A DNA stretch of 64,000 nucleotides from Clostridia bacterium (GTDB lineage: Bacteria > Bacillota > Clostridia > Oscillospirales > CAG-272), in NCBI GenBank assembly GCA_017428635.1, contig JAFRQK010000007.1, positions 31,900 to 95,899 on the forward strand, given 5' to 3'. Shown here piece after piece: positions 18,214-26,826 of the stretch (position 1 is its first letter; each line of letters begins with the position of its first letter). The position numbers were made by a program, and so were the translations under genes. Below the pieces are notes generated by a model. It saw nothing but the letters and a program-made list of their open reading frames with translations, ran no database searches and was not told the origin of the DNA.

Positions 18214-19371
18214 TTATTTGCTTGAACTCTTGATCTTGTTCCAGAGATCCGTGTAGTGCTTGACGACTTCGTCGTCGAGGTGGCGGTACGCCTCCGCCTT
18301 GACTTCGGAGGTCGGATAGAGCATATCGTTGCCGTACTCGCTGTACTCTTCGTTTGAAGTTACGGCGGTGTTCGGGCAGGCGTAGTGGATGTACTCGGCG
18401 TTCTGCAGCGCGATGTAAGGATCCATCAGGAAGTCGAGGTACAGAAGAGCGGCCTCGTAGTTTTTCGATCCCTTGAGAATGCAGCACGCGTCGTAGAAAA
18501 CGTTCGTTCCCTCTTTCGGGTAGTACATCGAGAGGTGGTCGCCGTTGCCGTTCGCATCGTCCATATCGTAGACCATGGTGAAGTAGTCGCCCGCGTAATA
18601 TGCGGCGACCGCGGTGTTTTCACCCTCCATCTTCTGGAAGACCTGGTCCATCGCCCATCCCTGGAAGAGCGGAACCGCCTCGGAAAGATGATCCGCGGCG
18701 CGGTCCCATTCGGCGGGGTCTTCGGTGTTCACGTCGATACCGAGGGAGAACATCGAGATCGCGAGCGCGTCGCGCGCGTTGTCGATACCGAGGATCTGAC
18801 CCTTGTATTTTTCGTTCCACATGAGCGACCAGGACTGATCTTCAACGTCTTCGGGGTCGACGAGCGTGTTGTTGTAGATCAGGCAGACGTAGCCGACCGC
18901 GTAGGGAACGGAATACTCGTTGTCGGGATCGTAGAAGAGGTCTCGGTACTCGTCGCCGATATACTTGTAGTTCTGAAGTTTCGAGGTGTCGATCTTCTCG
19001 AGACGGTCCTCTTTGACGAGCCGCTCGATCATATAGTCGGAGGGGATGACGACGTCGTATTCGACGCCTCCGCCGGATACCGTCGCGTACATCGACTCGT
19101 TGCTGTCGTAGGTGCTGTATTCGACGTGGATGCCCGTCACCGCTTCGAACGCGGCGTTGATGTCGAGGGCGTCGTCCTCGCCGTCGGAGATGTATTCTCC
19201 CCAGTTATAGACGTACAGGGTCGTGCCCGCGAGGTCGTTTTCGTAGTTGCCTTCGAGTTTGCCTTCGAGTTCGGCTTTGAGATCCGCGAGTTCTCCGCCG
19301 GAGCAGGAGGAGAGGATCAGCGGGACCGCGAGCATGATCGCGGCGAGTACGAGCGATACGATCTTTTTCAT
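18214..19371 (-). CDS. potD: Spermidine/putrescine-binding lipoprotein PotD
   Basis: Extracellular substrate-binding protein of the polyamine ABC transporter. Lipoprotein signal peptide with lipobox 'ILSSC', then the PotD core 'TTLYVYNWGEYISDG', 'VIPSDYMIERLV', 'NEYSVPYAVGYVCLIYN' and a type II solute-binding domain. I start at 19371, one base after the potC stop with GGAG upstream; a start 12 nt earlier would overlap potC. 385 aa including signal. A low-complexity 'LKAELEGKLEGNYEND' linker follows the Cys. Last gene of potABCD. Confidence 0.93.
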   Translation of the reverse strand: MKKIVSLVLAAIMLAVPLILSSCSGGELADLKAELEGKLEGNYENDLAGTTLYVYNWGEYISDGEDDALDINAAFEAVTGIHVEYSTYDSNESMYATVSGGGVEYDVVIPSDYMIERLVKEDRLEKIDTSKLQNYKYIGDEYRDLFYDPDNEYSVPYAVGYVCLIYNNTLVDPEDVEDQSWSLMWNEKYKGQILGIDNARDALAISMFSLGIDVNTEDPAEWDRAADHLSEAVPLFQGWAMDQVFQKMEGENTAVAAYYAGDYFTMVYDMDDANGNGDHLSMYYPKEGTNVFYDACCILKGSKNYEAALLYLDFLMDPYIALQNAEYIHYACPNTAVTSNEEYSEYGNDMLYPTSEVKAEAYRHLDDEVVKHYTDLWNKIKSSSK

Positions 19372-19372
19372 T

Positions 19373-20194
19373 TTAATCTCCAATCTTTTTCTTGACAGTT
19401 GAATTCTTTCTGTCGGAACGGATCTCGATGACGTTTACCGCCGTCAACAGAAGCAGGATGGTGAGGAAGATGAGCGAGTACAGCGCGTAGTATTCGGGCG
19501 ACAGCGGCTTTTTGACCGCCGTGTACAGGCTCGTCGCAAGGATGTTGAAGTGGCCGTTCGTGTAGTAACTGATTATGAAGTCGTCGAGCGACAGAGTGAA
19601 CGCCATGATGAAGCCCGATACGATACCGGGAACGATGCCCGGAAAGACGACCCGCCAGAACGCTTTCGTCTTCGTGCATCCGAGATCCAACGCCGCCTCG
19701 TAGAGCGAAACGTCCGAGCCGTACAGACGCGGAAGGACGTTGAGGATCACGTACGGAAGGTTGAAAGTTATATGCGCGATCAGAAGAGTCCAGAATCCGA
19801 GGATCGCGGAGTTGTGAAGGAACCACGTTCCGAAAAACGTGAACAGCAGCATCAGCGATACGCCGGTGATGATGTCCGGGTTGATCAGCGGGATATTCGT
19901 CACCGTGTTGACGGCGCTTTTCAGCCGCTTCGACCTCATTTTGTAGATGCCGTACGCCGCTATGACGCCGAGAACGGTCGCGAGGACCGCGGCGCAGGCG
20001 GAGATCAGGAGCGTGTTCAGCAGGATCCCGCGCATGGACCGGTCGTAAAACAGATTAACGTACCATCTGAGGGAGAAGCCGCTGAACGTCGTTGTGCTCT
20101 TCGCGGAATTGAACGAGAAGACGGCCATCACGAGCAGAGGGGCGTAGAGGATCGCGTAAACGACGCCGATGAAGACTCGACCGAGTTTTTTCAT
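19373..20194 (-). CDS. potC: Spermidine/putrescine ABC transporter permease PotC
   Basis: 273-aa permease with six predicted TM segments. The EAA loop that docks PotA is 'EAALDLGCTKTKAFWRVVFP'. The N-terminus 'GVYAILYAPLLVMAVFSF' and 'LSLDDFIISYYTNG' are typical of PotC. Overlaps the potB stop by 4 nt. Confidence 0.94.
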   Translation of the reverse strand: MKKLGRVFIGVVYAILYAPLLVMAVFSFNSAKSTTTFSGFSLRWYVNLFYDRSMRGILLNTLLISACAAVLATVLGVIAAYGIYKMRSKRLKSAVNTVTNIPLINPDIITGVSLMLLFTFFGTWFLHNSAILGFWTLLIAHITFNLPYVILNVLPRLYGSDVSLYEAALDLGCTKTKAFWRVVFPGIVPGIVSGFIMAFTLSLDDFIISYYTNGHFNILATSLYTAVKKPLSPEYYALYSLIFLTILLLLTAVNVIEIRSDRKNSTVKKKIGD

Positions 20195-21030
20195 ATCAGC
20201 ACGCTCCCCCCTTCATCGTTTTCGGTGAACCGGTTGAGGATGAGCATACTGACGAGGATTATCGCCATCAGGACGGCGGAGAGCGCCGCGGCGACGGGCA
20301 GATTGTTGTTCTGCGAGTGGATCTGACCCTCGATGAGGTCGCCGATCATGAAATCGCCGGTTCCGCCCATCTTCGCCGAGATGTAGAACGTACTGACCGA
20401 CGGCACGAACACCATTATTATGCCCGAAACGATGCCGGGCACCGTCAGCGGGAAGATCACCCTGCGGATGCGCGAGAGGGCTCCGCATCCGAGGTCCGAC
20501 GCAGCTTCGAGGAGCGACGGCTCGATCTTCGACATGACGTTGTAGATAGGCAGGATCATATAAGGCAGGTAGTTGTAGACCATACCGAAGATGACAGCGC
20601 CGGTGTTGTTCATCAGAGGGAGCTTGCCGAATCCGATCGCCACGAGCGCCTGATTGATAAGGCCGTTCCCGTCCATCAGCGCGGACAGACAGTACGTTTT
20701 GATCAGCAGGTTTATCCACATCGGAAGAGTAACGAACATGTTCGCGATCTTCTGCGACGCGGGTCTCATCCGGCAGACGACGTACGAAAAGGGATACGCG
20801 ATCAGAAACGTGATCGCAGTCGCGACAACCGAATAAAGAAGCGAGCGCAGGATCACGCCGCCGTAATCCTTCAGCGACAGGATATTGCTGAAAGTGAAAT
20901 GGCCTTCCCCGTCGGAGAACGCGTAAAACAGAACGACGGCGAGAGGGATGATTATGAACAGCGCCGCCCACGCGAAATAAGGCGCGTTGAGGAGGGCGGA
21001 GCCGAGCGAGAATTTTCTTTTTTTATTCAT
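20191..21030 (-). CDS. potB: Spermidine/putrescine ABC transporter permease PotB
   Basis: 279-aa partner permease with six TM segments and the EAA loop '[20 protein letters not shown]'. 'MIGDLIEGQ' and 'PSVSTFYIS' are PotB-like. Its start overlaps the potA 3' end by 8 nt and its stop overlaps potC by 4 nt, indicating coupled translation. Confidence 0.94.
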   Translation of the reverse strand: MNKKRKFSLGSALLNAPYFAWAALFIIIPLAVVLFYAFSDGEGHFTFSNILSLKDYGGVILRSLLYSVVATAITFLIAYPFSYVVCRMRPASQKIANMFVTLPMWINLLIKTYCLSALMDGNGLINQALVAIGFGKLPLMNNTGAVIFGMVYNYLPYMILPIYNVMSKIEPSLLEAASDLGCGALSRIRRVIFPLTVPGIVSGIIMVFVPSVSTFYISAKMGGTGDFMIGDLIEGQIHSQNNNLPVAAALSAVLMAIILVSMLILNRFTENDEGGSVLI

Positions 21031-22138
21031 CTTCCGCCTCCGGGTCCTCGTCCATTTCGTCCGAGAACGTGCTGTAGTCGCCGTACAGGCCGGAGAATTC
21101 GGATTTGTGCATTACGTGGATCGAGTCGGGTTCGAGCGCGATGCCGATCGTCTGCCCCTCGCGGTACGCGTCGGTCGTCTGCACCATCCACTTGAAGCCC
21201 TTGACGTCGACGATAAGTTCGTAGTAGTCGCCCTTGAACGTCGCCTGGGTGATCTTGCCCTTGACCATTCCCTCTTTCGAGGGGACGATATCGACGTCCT
21301 CGGGACGGATGACGACGTCGACGGGCTCGTCTTTTTCAAAGCCCTCGTCGACGCAGGTGAAGGTGTGGCCGGCGAACGTGACCGTGTCGTCGCGGTTCAT
21401 GACGCCGTCGATTATGTTCGATTCGCCGATGAAGTCGGCGACGAAAGCGTTTTTCGGCTCGTTGTAAATGTCGACCGGAGTGCCGATCTGCTGGATCTTG
21501 CCGTTTTCCATGACGACGACCGTGTCGGACATGGAGAGCGCCTCTTCCTGATCGTGCGTGACGAATATGAAAGTGATCCCCGTCTCGCGCTGGATGCGGC
21601 GGAGTTCGACCTGCATATCCTTGCGCAGCTTCGCGTCGAGCGCGGAGAGCGGCTCGTCGAGGAGGAGAACTTTCGGGCGGTTGACGAGGGCGCGCGCTAT
21701 CGCGACCCTCTGCTGCTGACCGCCGGAGAGATTCGTCACTTTTCGTTTTTCGTATCCCTCGAGGTTTACGAGGCGGAGCATCTCACGGACCTTCGGGTCG
21801 ATCTCGTTCTTCGGGGTTTTCGAGACGCGAAGGCCGAACGCCACGTTCTCGTAGACGTTCAGATGCGGGAAAAGGGCGTACCGCTGAAAGATCGTGTTGA
21901 CCGACCGCTTATACGGGGGCACGTCGTTGATCCGCACGCCGTCAAAAAAAACGTCCCCTTCATCCGGCGTCAGAAACCCGGCTATGATACGGAGCGTCGT
22001 CGTTTTGCCGCATCCGGATCTGCCGAGGAAGGTCACAAATTCCCCGTCGCGGACCGAGAGGTCCAGACTGTCGAGAATCTTCTCCCCGTCAAATGAAAGA
22101 GTAACGTTGCGTAATTCTATGATATTCCTGTTTTTCAT
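21023..22138 (-). CDS. potA: Spermidine/putrescine ABC transporter ATPase PotA
   Basis: 371-aa ATP-binding subunit. Walker A 'GRSGCGKTT' (Arg where Pro is usual), Q-loop region, signature 'LSGGQQQR', Walker B '[12 protein letters not shown]', H-loop '[10 protein letters not shown]', and a C-terminal TOBE domain ('RPEDVDIV'). The tail is strongly acidic (about 12 residues). GGGGG lies 7 nt before the ATG. First gene of potABCD behind an unusually long leader. Related transporters for other small cations are possible, but the PotD sequence supports polyamines. Confidence 0.95.
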   Translation of the reverse strand: MKNRNIIELRNVTLSFDGEKILDSLDLSVRDGEFVTFLGRSGCGKTTTLRIIAGFLTPDEGDVFFDGVRINDVPPYKRSVNTIFQRYALFPHLNVYENVAFGLRVSKTPKNEIDPKVREMLRLVNLEGYEKRKVTNLSGGQQQRVAIARALVNRPKVLLLDEPLSALDAKLRKDMQVELRRIQRETGITFIFVTHDQEEALSMSDTVVVMENGKIQQIGTPVDIYNEPKNAFVADFIGESNIIDGVMNRDDTVTFAGHTFTCVDEGFEKDEPVDVVIRPEDVDIVPSKEGMVKGKITQATFKGDYYELIVDVKGFKWMVQTTDAYREGQTIGIALEPDSIHVMHKSEFSGLYGDYSTFSDEMDEDPEAEDE

Positions 22139-22528
22139 TTTGCATCCCCCTTTGCGGTAAAAGACCGCGAAAGCCGTAATACAGCTCTGCGCGAACCCAC
22201 GAACGCCGTCGGAGAGATGAGATTTCTCCCGGCTTTACGGCTGAGCCGCAACCCCCGCAAAGAGTTTTTACAGTTCCGTTTGCTTGAAACGGTCTGCAGT
22301 TGCGGTTTCCGGGGAGGCCGACCGAAAACGGACGCCCCGTGTTTCTGTAAGAAACTGCCGTACGTGAACGCAGGCAAAAATGCCTCGGCGGCGGAAATAC
22401 CTTCCGCCGGAGCGGACCGTTTACTGACAGACGGCGAGCTCCACAGGCGTTGTCCTGCGTTTTATTACCCGCCGATTCCTTTGCCTCACGGCGGGTTGTC
22501 AGCACAGATGCAAAATCGTGCAAGGTAT
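22139..22528 (-). other. Long structured 5' leader of potA (possible cis-regulatory RNA)
   Basis: About 390 nt transcribed, non-coding sequence between promoter and potA. Perfect hairpins on the transcript include 22489-22496 / 22467-22474 (8 bp, 14-nt loop), 22402-22408 / 22390-22396 (7 bp, 5-nt loop) and 22381-22385 / 22372-22376. I do not recognise a known riboswitch core. No convincing short gene with ribosome site was seen in it. Confidence 0.4.
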
Positions 22529-22557
22529 ATAATACAGTTTATGACCTTTTTTGTCAA
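22529..22557 (-). promoter_or_regulatory. Sigma-A promoter of potABCD
   Basis: Minus-strand -35 TTGACA (22557-22552), 17-nt spacer, -10 TATTAT (22534-22529). Transcription would start near 22521, far upstream of potA. Confidence 0.8.
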
Positions 22558-22625
22558 TAGTTATTTTTCACAGTATTAATATGAGGAAAACCGCGGCGCG
22601 GGGCGTTTTGCACCTCCTTTCGTTC

Positions 22626-22654
22626 TTGACAAACCGGACGCTTTGAAGTATATT
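22626..22654 (+). promoter_or_regulatory. Sigma-A promoter of lipoprotein gene
   Basis: -35 TTGACA (22626-22631), 17-nt spacer, -10 TATATT (22649-22654), divergent from the potA promoter. Confidence 0.82.
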
Positions 22655-22684
22655 AAACGTGAAATCCGAAAAAGGAGAAACGTT

Positions 22685-23353
22685 ATGAAAAAGATCATCG
22701 CAATTATTCTTGTAATATTTACGCTCGCGTGCCTGGCCGCGTGCGGATCGACTGTTGATAACGGCGGCAAAGGGAACGATACGAAAGCGGAGTCGGCAAA
22801 GGCAGAAGACGCGACCGCGGACGCGGGGTCCGATACGGCCGGGACGCCCGAGACCTCCGACAAAAAAGACGCGGAAAACGCAGGGCTTACCGGAGAGCTC
22901 GTATTCATCGATCCCGACGGCGATGAGGTCATTCGCGGGGTGTCGATCTCCGGGAACAGATCCGGCACCGCGGAGTTCAATTCAAAAGAGCCCGCGACGG
23001 AGGGGATCCGCTGTATATTTGAATTGAACGAGTACGTCGAAGTTCTTCTGGATACGGAAGCAGGCAGCGTTTCGGCATACGTCCTCGAGCACCGCGACGA
23101 TCAGAGTTCGTATGGAAAAACCGATTTTTCCGCTCCCTATGACGACTTCTTCGCCGCTTTCATTTCGGAGCCCGACGAGGACGGATACACGGGCACGTTC
23201 TACGTGAATCCCGAGGACGCGGAGCCCGGTTATTACGACTTGGTTTTCACCGTTGACAGAAAGGCGGTCGCCTCGCTCGTGACGCGCTTCTTTTCCGAGG
23301 GCGAACTTGAGGCGAAAACCGACGCCGAGCTTGAAAAGCTGATGCGGGATTAA
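22685..23353 (+). CDS. Predicted lipoprotein of unknown function
   Basis: 222 aa. A lipoprotein signal peptide ends in lipobox 'LAAC' (Cys21), followed by a low-complexity Asp/Ala/Lys/Thr linker to about residue 75, then a roughly 150-residue domain with alternating strands that I do not recognise. Start chosen at ATG 22685 with AAGGAG 8 nt upstream; an earlier ATG at 22643 precedes the promoter -10 and would spoil the signal peptide. Divergent from potABCD, with its own promoter and terminator. Confidence 0.85.
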   Translation: MKKIIAIILVIFTLACLAACGSTVDNGGKGNDTKAESAKAEDATADAGSDTAGTPETSDKKDAENAGLTGELVFIDPDGDEVIRGVSISGNRSGTAEFNSKEPATEGIRCIFELNEYVEVLLDTEAGSVSAYVLEHRDDQSSYGKTDFSAPYDDFFAAFISEPDEDGYTGTFYVNPEDAEPGYYDLVFTVDRKAVASLVTRFFSEGELEAKTDAELEKLMRD

Positions 23354-23388
23354 GGAACGACCGACGGGAAACTTAATCGAAAATGAAA

Positions 23389-23441
23389 AGATCCGCAGGC
23401 TTCATCTTTTAAGGTGAAGATCCTGCGGATCTGTGTTTTTT
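23389..23441 (+). terminator. Terminator hairpin, member of a repeated hairpin family
   Basis: Long stem with perfect 11-bp base AGATCCGCAGG / CCTGCGGATCT extended by CTTCA / TGAAG, loop containing TTTTAAGG, then GTGTTTTTTA. A diverged copy with the same loop and flanks occurs at 26350-26394. Confidence 0.8.
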
Positions 23442-23596
23442 ATGAATTGACGGCAGGGCCGTCGTGAATTGCGCTTCGCGCATGAATTCTCGCGTTCTGC
23501 TTTCGCAAAACGCTCCGTGAATTGAATTGCGCCCGTATTCCGTGCGAATTGTCCGATCGCCGAGCGGCGCAATTCATTTTCGGAGCCTGCGGCTCC
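23442..23596. repeat. Intergenic palindrome/repeat cluster (GAATTG motifs)
   Basis: No gene. Six or more GAATT(G/C) words are interleaved with short palindromes such as GCGCTTCGCGC and GCGCAATTC, ending with GGAGCC TGC GGCTCC directly after the glnN stop. It resembles a compact interspersed palindromic element and may act as the 3' end for glnN (weak terminator, no clear U-run). Confidence 0.45.
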
Positions 23597-25693
23597 TTAT
23601 CTCACGTCGTGCATCAAGTCGCCGTACGTCGGATAACACCAGAACTCGCGGCCGACGATCTTCTCGATCCCGTCCGCGGCGACGCGCGCTCTGTGCATAT
23701 CGGAGAGGATGCGGTCGCGGCAGAGCTCGGCCGCTTCGATCGCGTTGTCCGTTCTGCGGAGCGCGGCGGTCGATTCCTCGAGTATGTTCGAGCACTCGTA
23801 GAGTTCGTCGGTCAGATCGGCGAGGCGGTCGAGGAGCTTCTCTTCCATGCAGATCGAGAGGCGCGGGCTGATCGCCTTTTTCGCGGCGGCTCCGTCCGAG
23901 AGGACTTTCGAGTATTTGACCGCCGAGGGGAGTATATCGTGGTTTATCATGTCGACCATCGTGTTCGCCTCGATGGCGACTTTTTTCGCGTAGTTGTCGA
24001 GCATGATCTCGCATCGGCTCTCCGCTTCCGCTTCGGAGTACACTCCGGTACGGCGGAACAGCGCGATATTCTTCGAGTCGAGCATGCGGACGACGGCGTC
24101 GGCGGTCGTCGGAAGATTGAGGAGGCCTCTTTTCTTTGCTTCTTCGACCCACTCCTCGCCGTATCCGTCGCCGTTGAAGATGATGCGGAAATGGCGTCCG
24201 AGCCGGCCTCTCAGGATATTCGAGACTGTCTCGAACGAGCCGTCCGTTCCCTCGAGTTCGTCTGCGATCGAGCACAGTTCGTCGGCTACCGCGGCGTTGA
24301 GCGCGATGTTCGCTCCCGCTATCGAGTCGGACGAGCCGACCATGCGGAACTCGAATTTATTGCCGGTGAACGCGAACGGTGACGTTCTGTTCCTGTCCGT
24401 GTTGTCCTTCGGTATCTTCGGGAGTACGTGGACGCCGGTCCCGAGAACGTCGGCGGCGCGCGGGGTATATCTCTCGCCGTCCACGACGGCGCGCAGAAGA
24501 CCCGTCAGTTCGTCGCCGAGGAAGACGGAGACGATCGCCGGAGGCGCTTCGGATTTTCCGAGACGGTGATCGTTGCCCGCCGAGGCGACCGAAGCGCGAA
24601 GAAGATCCTGATATTCGTCGACCGCGCAGACGACGGCGGAGAGGAAGACGAGGAACTGCACGTTTTCCTGCGGCGTGTCGCCCGGGTCGAGGAGGTTCTT
24701 GCCCGCGTCGGTCGAGAGGGACCAGTTGTTGTGCTTGCCCGAGCCGTTGACGCCCTCGAAGGGTTTTTCGTGGAGCAGGCAGACCATGCCGTGGCGCGCG
24801 GCGACCTTCTTCATGATCTCCATCATGAGCTGGTTCTGGTCGCACGCGATGTTCGCGCGGCAGAAGACGGGGGCGATCTCGTGCTGAGCGGGAGCGACCT
24901 CGTTGTGTTCGGTTTTCGCGTAGATCCCGAGCGCCCACAACTCGCGGTTCAGATCGTCCATAAAGGCGCTGACCGCCGGCTTGAACGCGCCGAAATAGTG
25001 GTCGTCGAGCTGCTGATCCTTCGGGGCCGGAGCGCCGAAGAGCGTTCTTCCCGTGTAGATCAAGTCTCGCCGTTTGTCGAAATCTTCTTTTCTGATGAGG
25101 AAAAACTCCTGTTCCGCGCCGACGGTGACGTTGACCTTCGCCGTCGCGTCGTCTCCGAGCGCCCGCAGGACGCGGATAGCCTGTTTGTTAATGACTTCCA
25201 TCGAGCGGAGCAGGGGCGTCTTCTTGTCGAGCGCCTCGCCGCCGTACGAACAGAAAGCGGTGGGAATGCACAGAACACGGTCCTTGACGAACGCGTAGGA
25301 CGTCGGATCCCACGCGGTGTATCCCCGCGCCTCGAACGTGGCGCGAAGACCGCCGGAAGGGAAAGAAGAGGCGTCCGGCTCTCCGCGGAAGAGTTCTTTC
25401 CCGGAGAATTCCGTGATCGGAGTTCCGTCGGGAGCGGGAGAGAGGAATGCGTCGTGTTTTTCGGCGGTGACGCCCGACAGAGGCTGGAACCAGTGGGTGA
25501 AATGGGTCGCGCCGAGCTCGAGCGCCCACTCTTTCATCGCGCGGGCGACTTCGCTCGCAACGGACGGATCGAGCCTTCTGCCCCCGTCCATCGTCTTTTT
25601 CATCGCGGTCCAGACGTCTTCGGGAAGACGCTCTTTCATCACCTCGTCGCTGAAGACCGCTTTTCCGAACGATCCTCTGATATCGTCAATCAT
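23597..25693 (-). CDS. glnN: Glutamine synthetase type III
   Basis: ATP-dependent ammonium assimilation; 698 aa, the length of GSIII (GlnN), much longer than GlnA. Conserved stretches include 'THFTHWFQPLSG', 'EQEFFLI', 'AKTEHNEVAPAQHEIAP', 'LHEKPFEGVNGSGKHNNWS' (catalytic loop) and 'NRTSPFAFTGNKFEFRMVGSS'. I use ATG 25693 ('MIDDIRGS'), with GGAGG 9 nt upstream; an in-frame extension to 25861 runs over the promoter. Single-gene unit, divergent from the DUF1292 gene. Confidence 0.96.
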   Translation of the reverse strand: MIDDIRGSFGKAVFSDEVMKERLPEDVWTAMKKTMDGGRRLDPSVASEVARAMKEWALELGATHFTHWFQPLSGVTAEKHDAFLSPAPDGTPITEFSGKELFRGEPDASSFPSGGLRATFEARGYTAWDPTSYAFVKDRVLCIPTAFCSYGGEALDKKTPLLRSMEVINKQAIRVLRALGDDATAKVNVTVGAEQEFFLIRKEDFDKRRDLIYTGRTLFGAPAPKDQQLDDHYFGAFKPAVSAFMDDLNRELWALGIYAKTEHNEVAPAQHEIAPVFCRANIACDQNQLMMEIMKKVAARHGMVCLLHEKPFEGVNGSGKHNNWSLSTDAGKNLLDPGDTPQENVQFLVFLSAVVCAVDEYQDLLRASVASAGNDHRLGKSEAPPAIVSVFLGDELTGLLRAVVDGERYTPRAADVLGTGVHVLPKIPKDNTDRNRTSPFAFTGNKFEFRMVGSSDSIAGANIALNAAVADELCSIADELEGTDGSFETVSNILRGRLGRHFRIIFNGDGYGEEWVEEAKKRGLLNLPTTADAVVRMLDSKNIALFRRTGVYSEAEAESRCEIMLDNYAKKVAIEANTMVDMINHDILPSAVKYSKVLSDGAAAKKAISPRLSICMEEKLLDRLADLTDELYECSNILEESTAALRRTDNAIEAAELCRDRILSDMHRARVAADGIEKIVGREFWCYPTYGDLMHDVR

Positions 25694-25747
25694 AACGCAC
25701 CGCCTCCGGGGCGTCCGCATAGAAGCCCCCGATTTTGAATATACATT

Positions 25748-25776
25748 ATTATATACGCTGATCCCTGCTTTGTCAA
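25748..25776 (-). promoter_or_regulatory. Sigma-A promoter of glnN
   Basis: Minus-strand -35 TTGACA (25776-25771), 17-nt spacer, -10 TATAAT (25753-25748); consensus at both hexamers. Confidence 0.88.
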
Positions 25777-25805
25777 TCATATGAAACCGAAGGGAAAAAC
25801 CCCAC

Positions 25806-25834
25806 TTGACATTTCGCCCGGCGCGGGATAAAAT
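25806..25834 (+). promoter_or_regulatory. Sigma-A promoter of DUF1292 gene
   Basis: -35 TTGACA (25806-25811), 17-nt spacer, -10 TAAAAT (25829-25834). Its -35 is only 30 nt from the glnN -35 on the other strand. Confidence 0.85.
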
Positions 25835-25881
25835 AAGGGCAGAAGAAATAAGCCGCGACAAGCGGCGGATCGGAGAAAAAG

Positions 25882-26172
25882 ATGGATAACAACGAATACG
25901 ATCCCGAGATCCTGATCCTCACCGACGAGGACGGAAAAGAACTTACGTTTGAACTGCTTCATTCGATCGAAAAGGACGGCGTCGAGTACAAGGCGCTCGT
26001 TCCCGTAGACGAAGAAGGCAACGAGACCGGCGACGAGTACATCATCCTCAAATGCGTCGAAGACGAGACCGGCGAGACCGTTCTCGAGACGATCGAAGAC
26101 GACGACGAGTTCGACCGCATTGCGGACATTTTCGACGACGAACTCTCCGACGTTTTCTACGACGAAGACTGA
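25882..26172 (+). CDS. DUF1292 domain protein
   Basis: 96-aa very acidic cytosolic protein. The pattern 'ILTDEDGKELTFELLHSIEKDGVEYKAL' followed by 'EYIILKCVEDE' is the DUF1292 (YrzB-like) signature of Firmicutes. Function unknown. In Bacillus the family sits near yrrK and yrzL; here it stands alone behind its own promoter. GGAGAAAAAG precedes the ATG. Confidence 0.85.
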   Translation: MDNNEYDPEILILTDEDGKELTFELLHSIEKDGVEYKALVPVDEEGNETGDEYIILKCVEDETGETVLETIEDDDEFDRIADIFDDELSDVFYDED

Positions 26173-26229
26173 CGGACGTTGATCTCACGGCGTAATTGCC
26201 CTGCGTTGTTCGTTTTCAGCCGAGCGATA

Positions 26230-26345
26230 AAAACCCACAAAGAGTAAAAGGGAGCCCGGGCTCCGTCCGCAGGTATGCAGACCTCCCCTGGACTGTCGAA
26301 TCAAGTGCAGACCGAAAAAGCACGGGTCAATAACTGACCCGGCAA
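26230..26345 (+). other. Structured intergenic segment, possible small RNA
   Basis: No gene in 26173-26698. This part holds the perfect palindrome GGAGCCCGGGCTCC (26251-26264), a weaker AGGT/ACCT pair and hairpin GGGTCA-ATAAC-TGACCC (about 26324-26340), immediately before a terminator hairpin. I cannot assign it to 6S, SRP, tmRNA or RNase P RNA. It may be only the 3' UTR of the DUF1292 gene. Confidence 0.3.
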
Positions 26346-26349
26346 AGTG

Positions 26350-26394
26350 AAAATCCGAAGTTTTCGTTTTTAAGGTAAAAATCCTACGGATTTT
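26350..26394 (+). terminator. Terminator-like hairpin, second copy of repeated family
   Basis: Stem AAAATCCG (26350-26357) / CGGATTTT (26387-26394) around TTTTTAAGGTAAAAATCCT. It shares ATCCG, the TTTTAAGGT loop and ATCCT.CGGAT with 23389-23432. Confidence 0.6.
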
Positions 26395-26399
26395 CCATT

Positions 26400-26698
26400 T
26401 TATGTGCTTTTTCTACCGCCGTTTTCCCCCCTCGACGTACGTAGGTACGCCTCACGGGGAAAAAACGACGATTCTGCATCTGATTCGGCAGCCCAGAGAC
26501 GTTGGGAGCACAAAACGGACGGGAGGGCGCCATCCTTGCGCGAGCAGGGTTTCTTCTTCGCTCGCGGACGGCATCGCGGGGTTTTGATTTTTTTGCCGGG
26601 CGGCGGATCGATATCGCCCGACGCAGTTAATCTTGTACAAAAATCGGCGGCGTTATTATGCAAAATGAGAGAAAATCCGCGCCGCGGGAAAAGTTCTG
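26400..26698. other. Intergenic stretch without supported gene
   Basis: About 300 nt between the hairpin and the next promoter. It has short palindromes (for example GACGTACGTAGGTACG near 26434 and CGGGCG...CGCCCG near 26598-26620) and open frames of up to 105 codons on both strands that lack ribosome sites and look like chance frames. No function assigned. Confidence 0.5.
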
Positions 26699-26727
26699 TT
26701 GAAAAAACGCTTAAAATGTGATAAAAT
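26699..26727 (+). promoter_or_regulatory. Promoter of oligopeptide-binding lipoprotein gene
   Basis: -35 TTGAAA (26699-26704), 17-nt spacer, -10 TAAAAT (26722-26727). Confidence 0.75.
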
Positions 26728-26826
26728 TACGGGTACGGCAATAATGCGCGGATGCGCCGCTTCGGCGGGGCCCGCGCCGTCAAACTCAATATACTTATCC
26801 GAAAGATCGGATCCGGGGAGAAAAAC

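Noticed and set aside
22385-22579. Short plus-strand frames in the pot leader
   Set aside because: No ribosome site and they run across the hairpins on the strand opposite to transcription.
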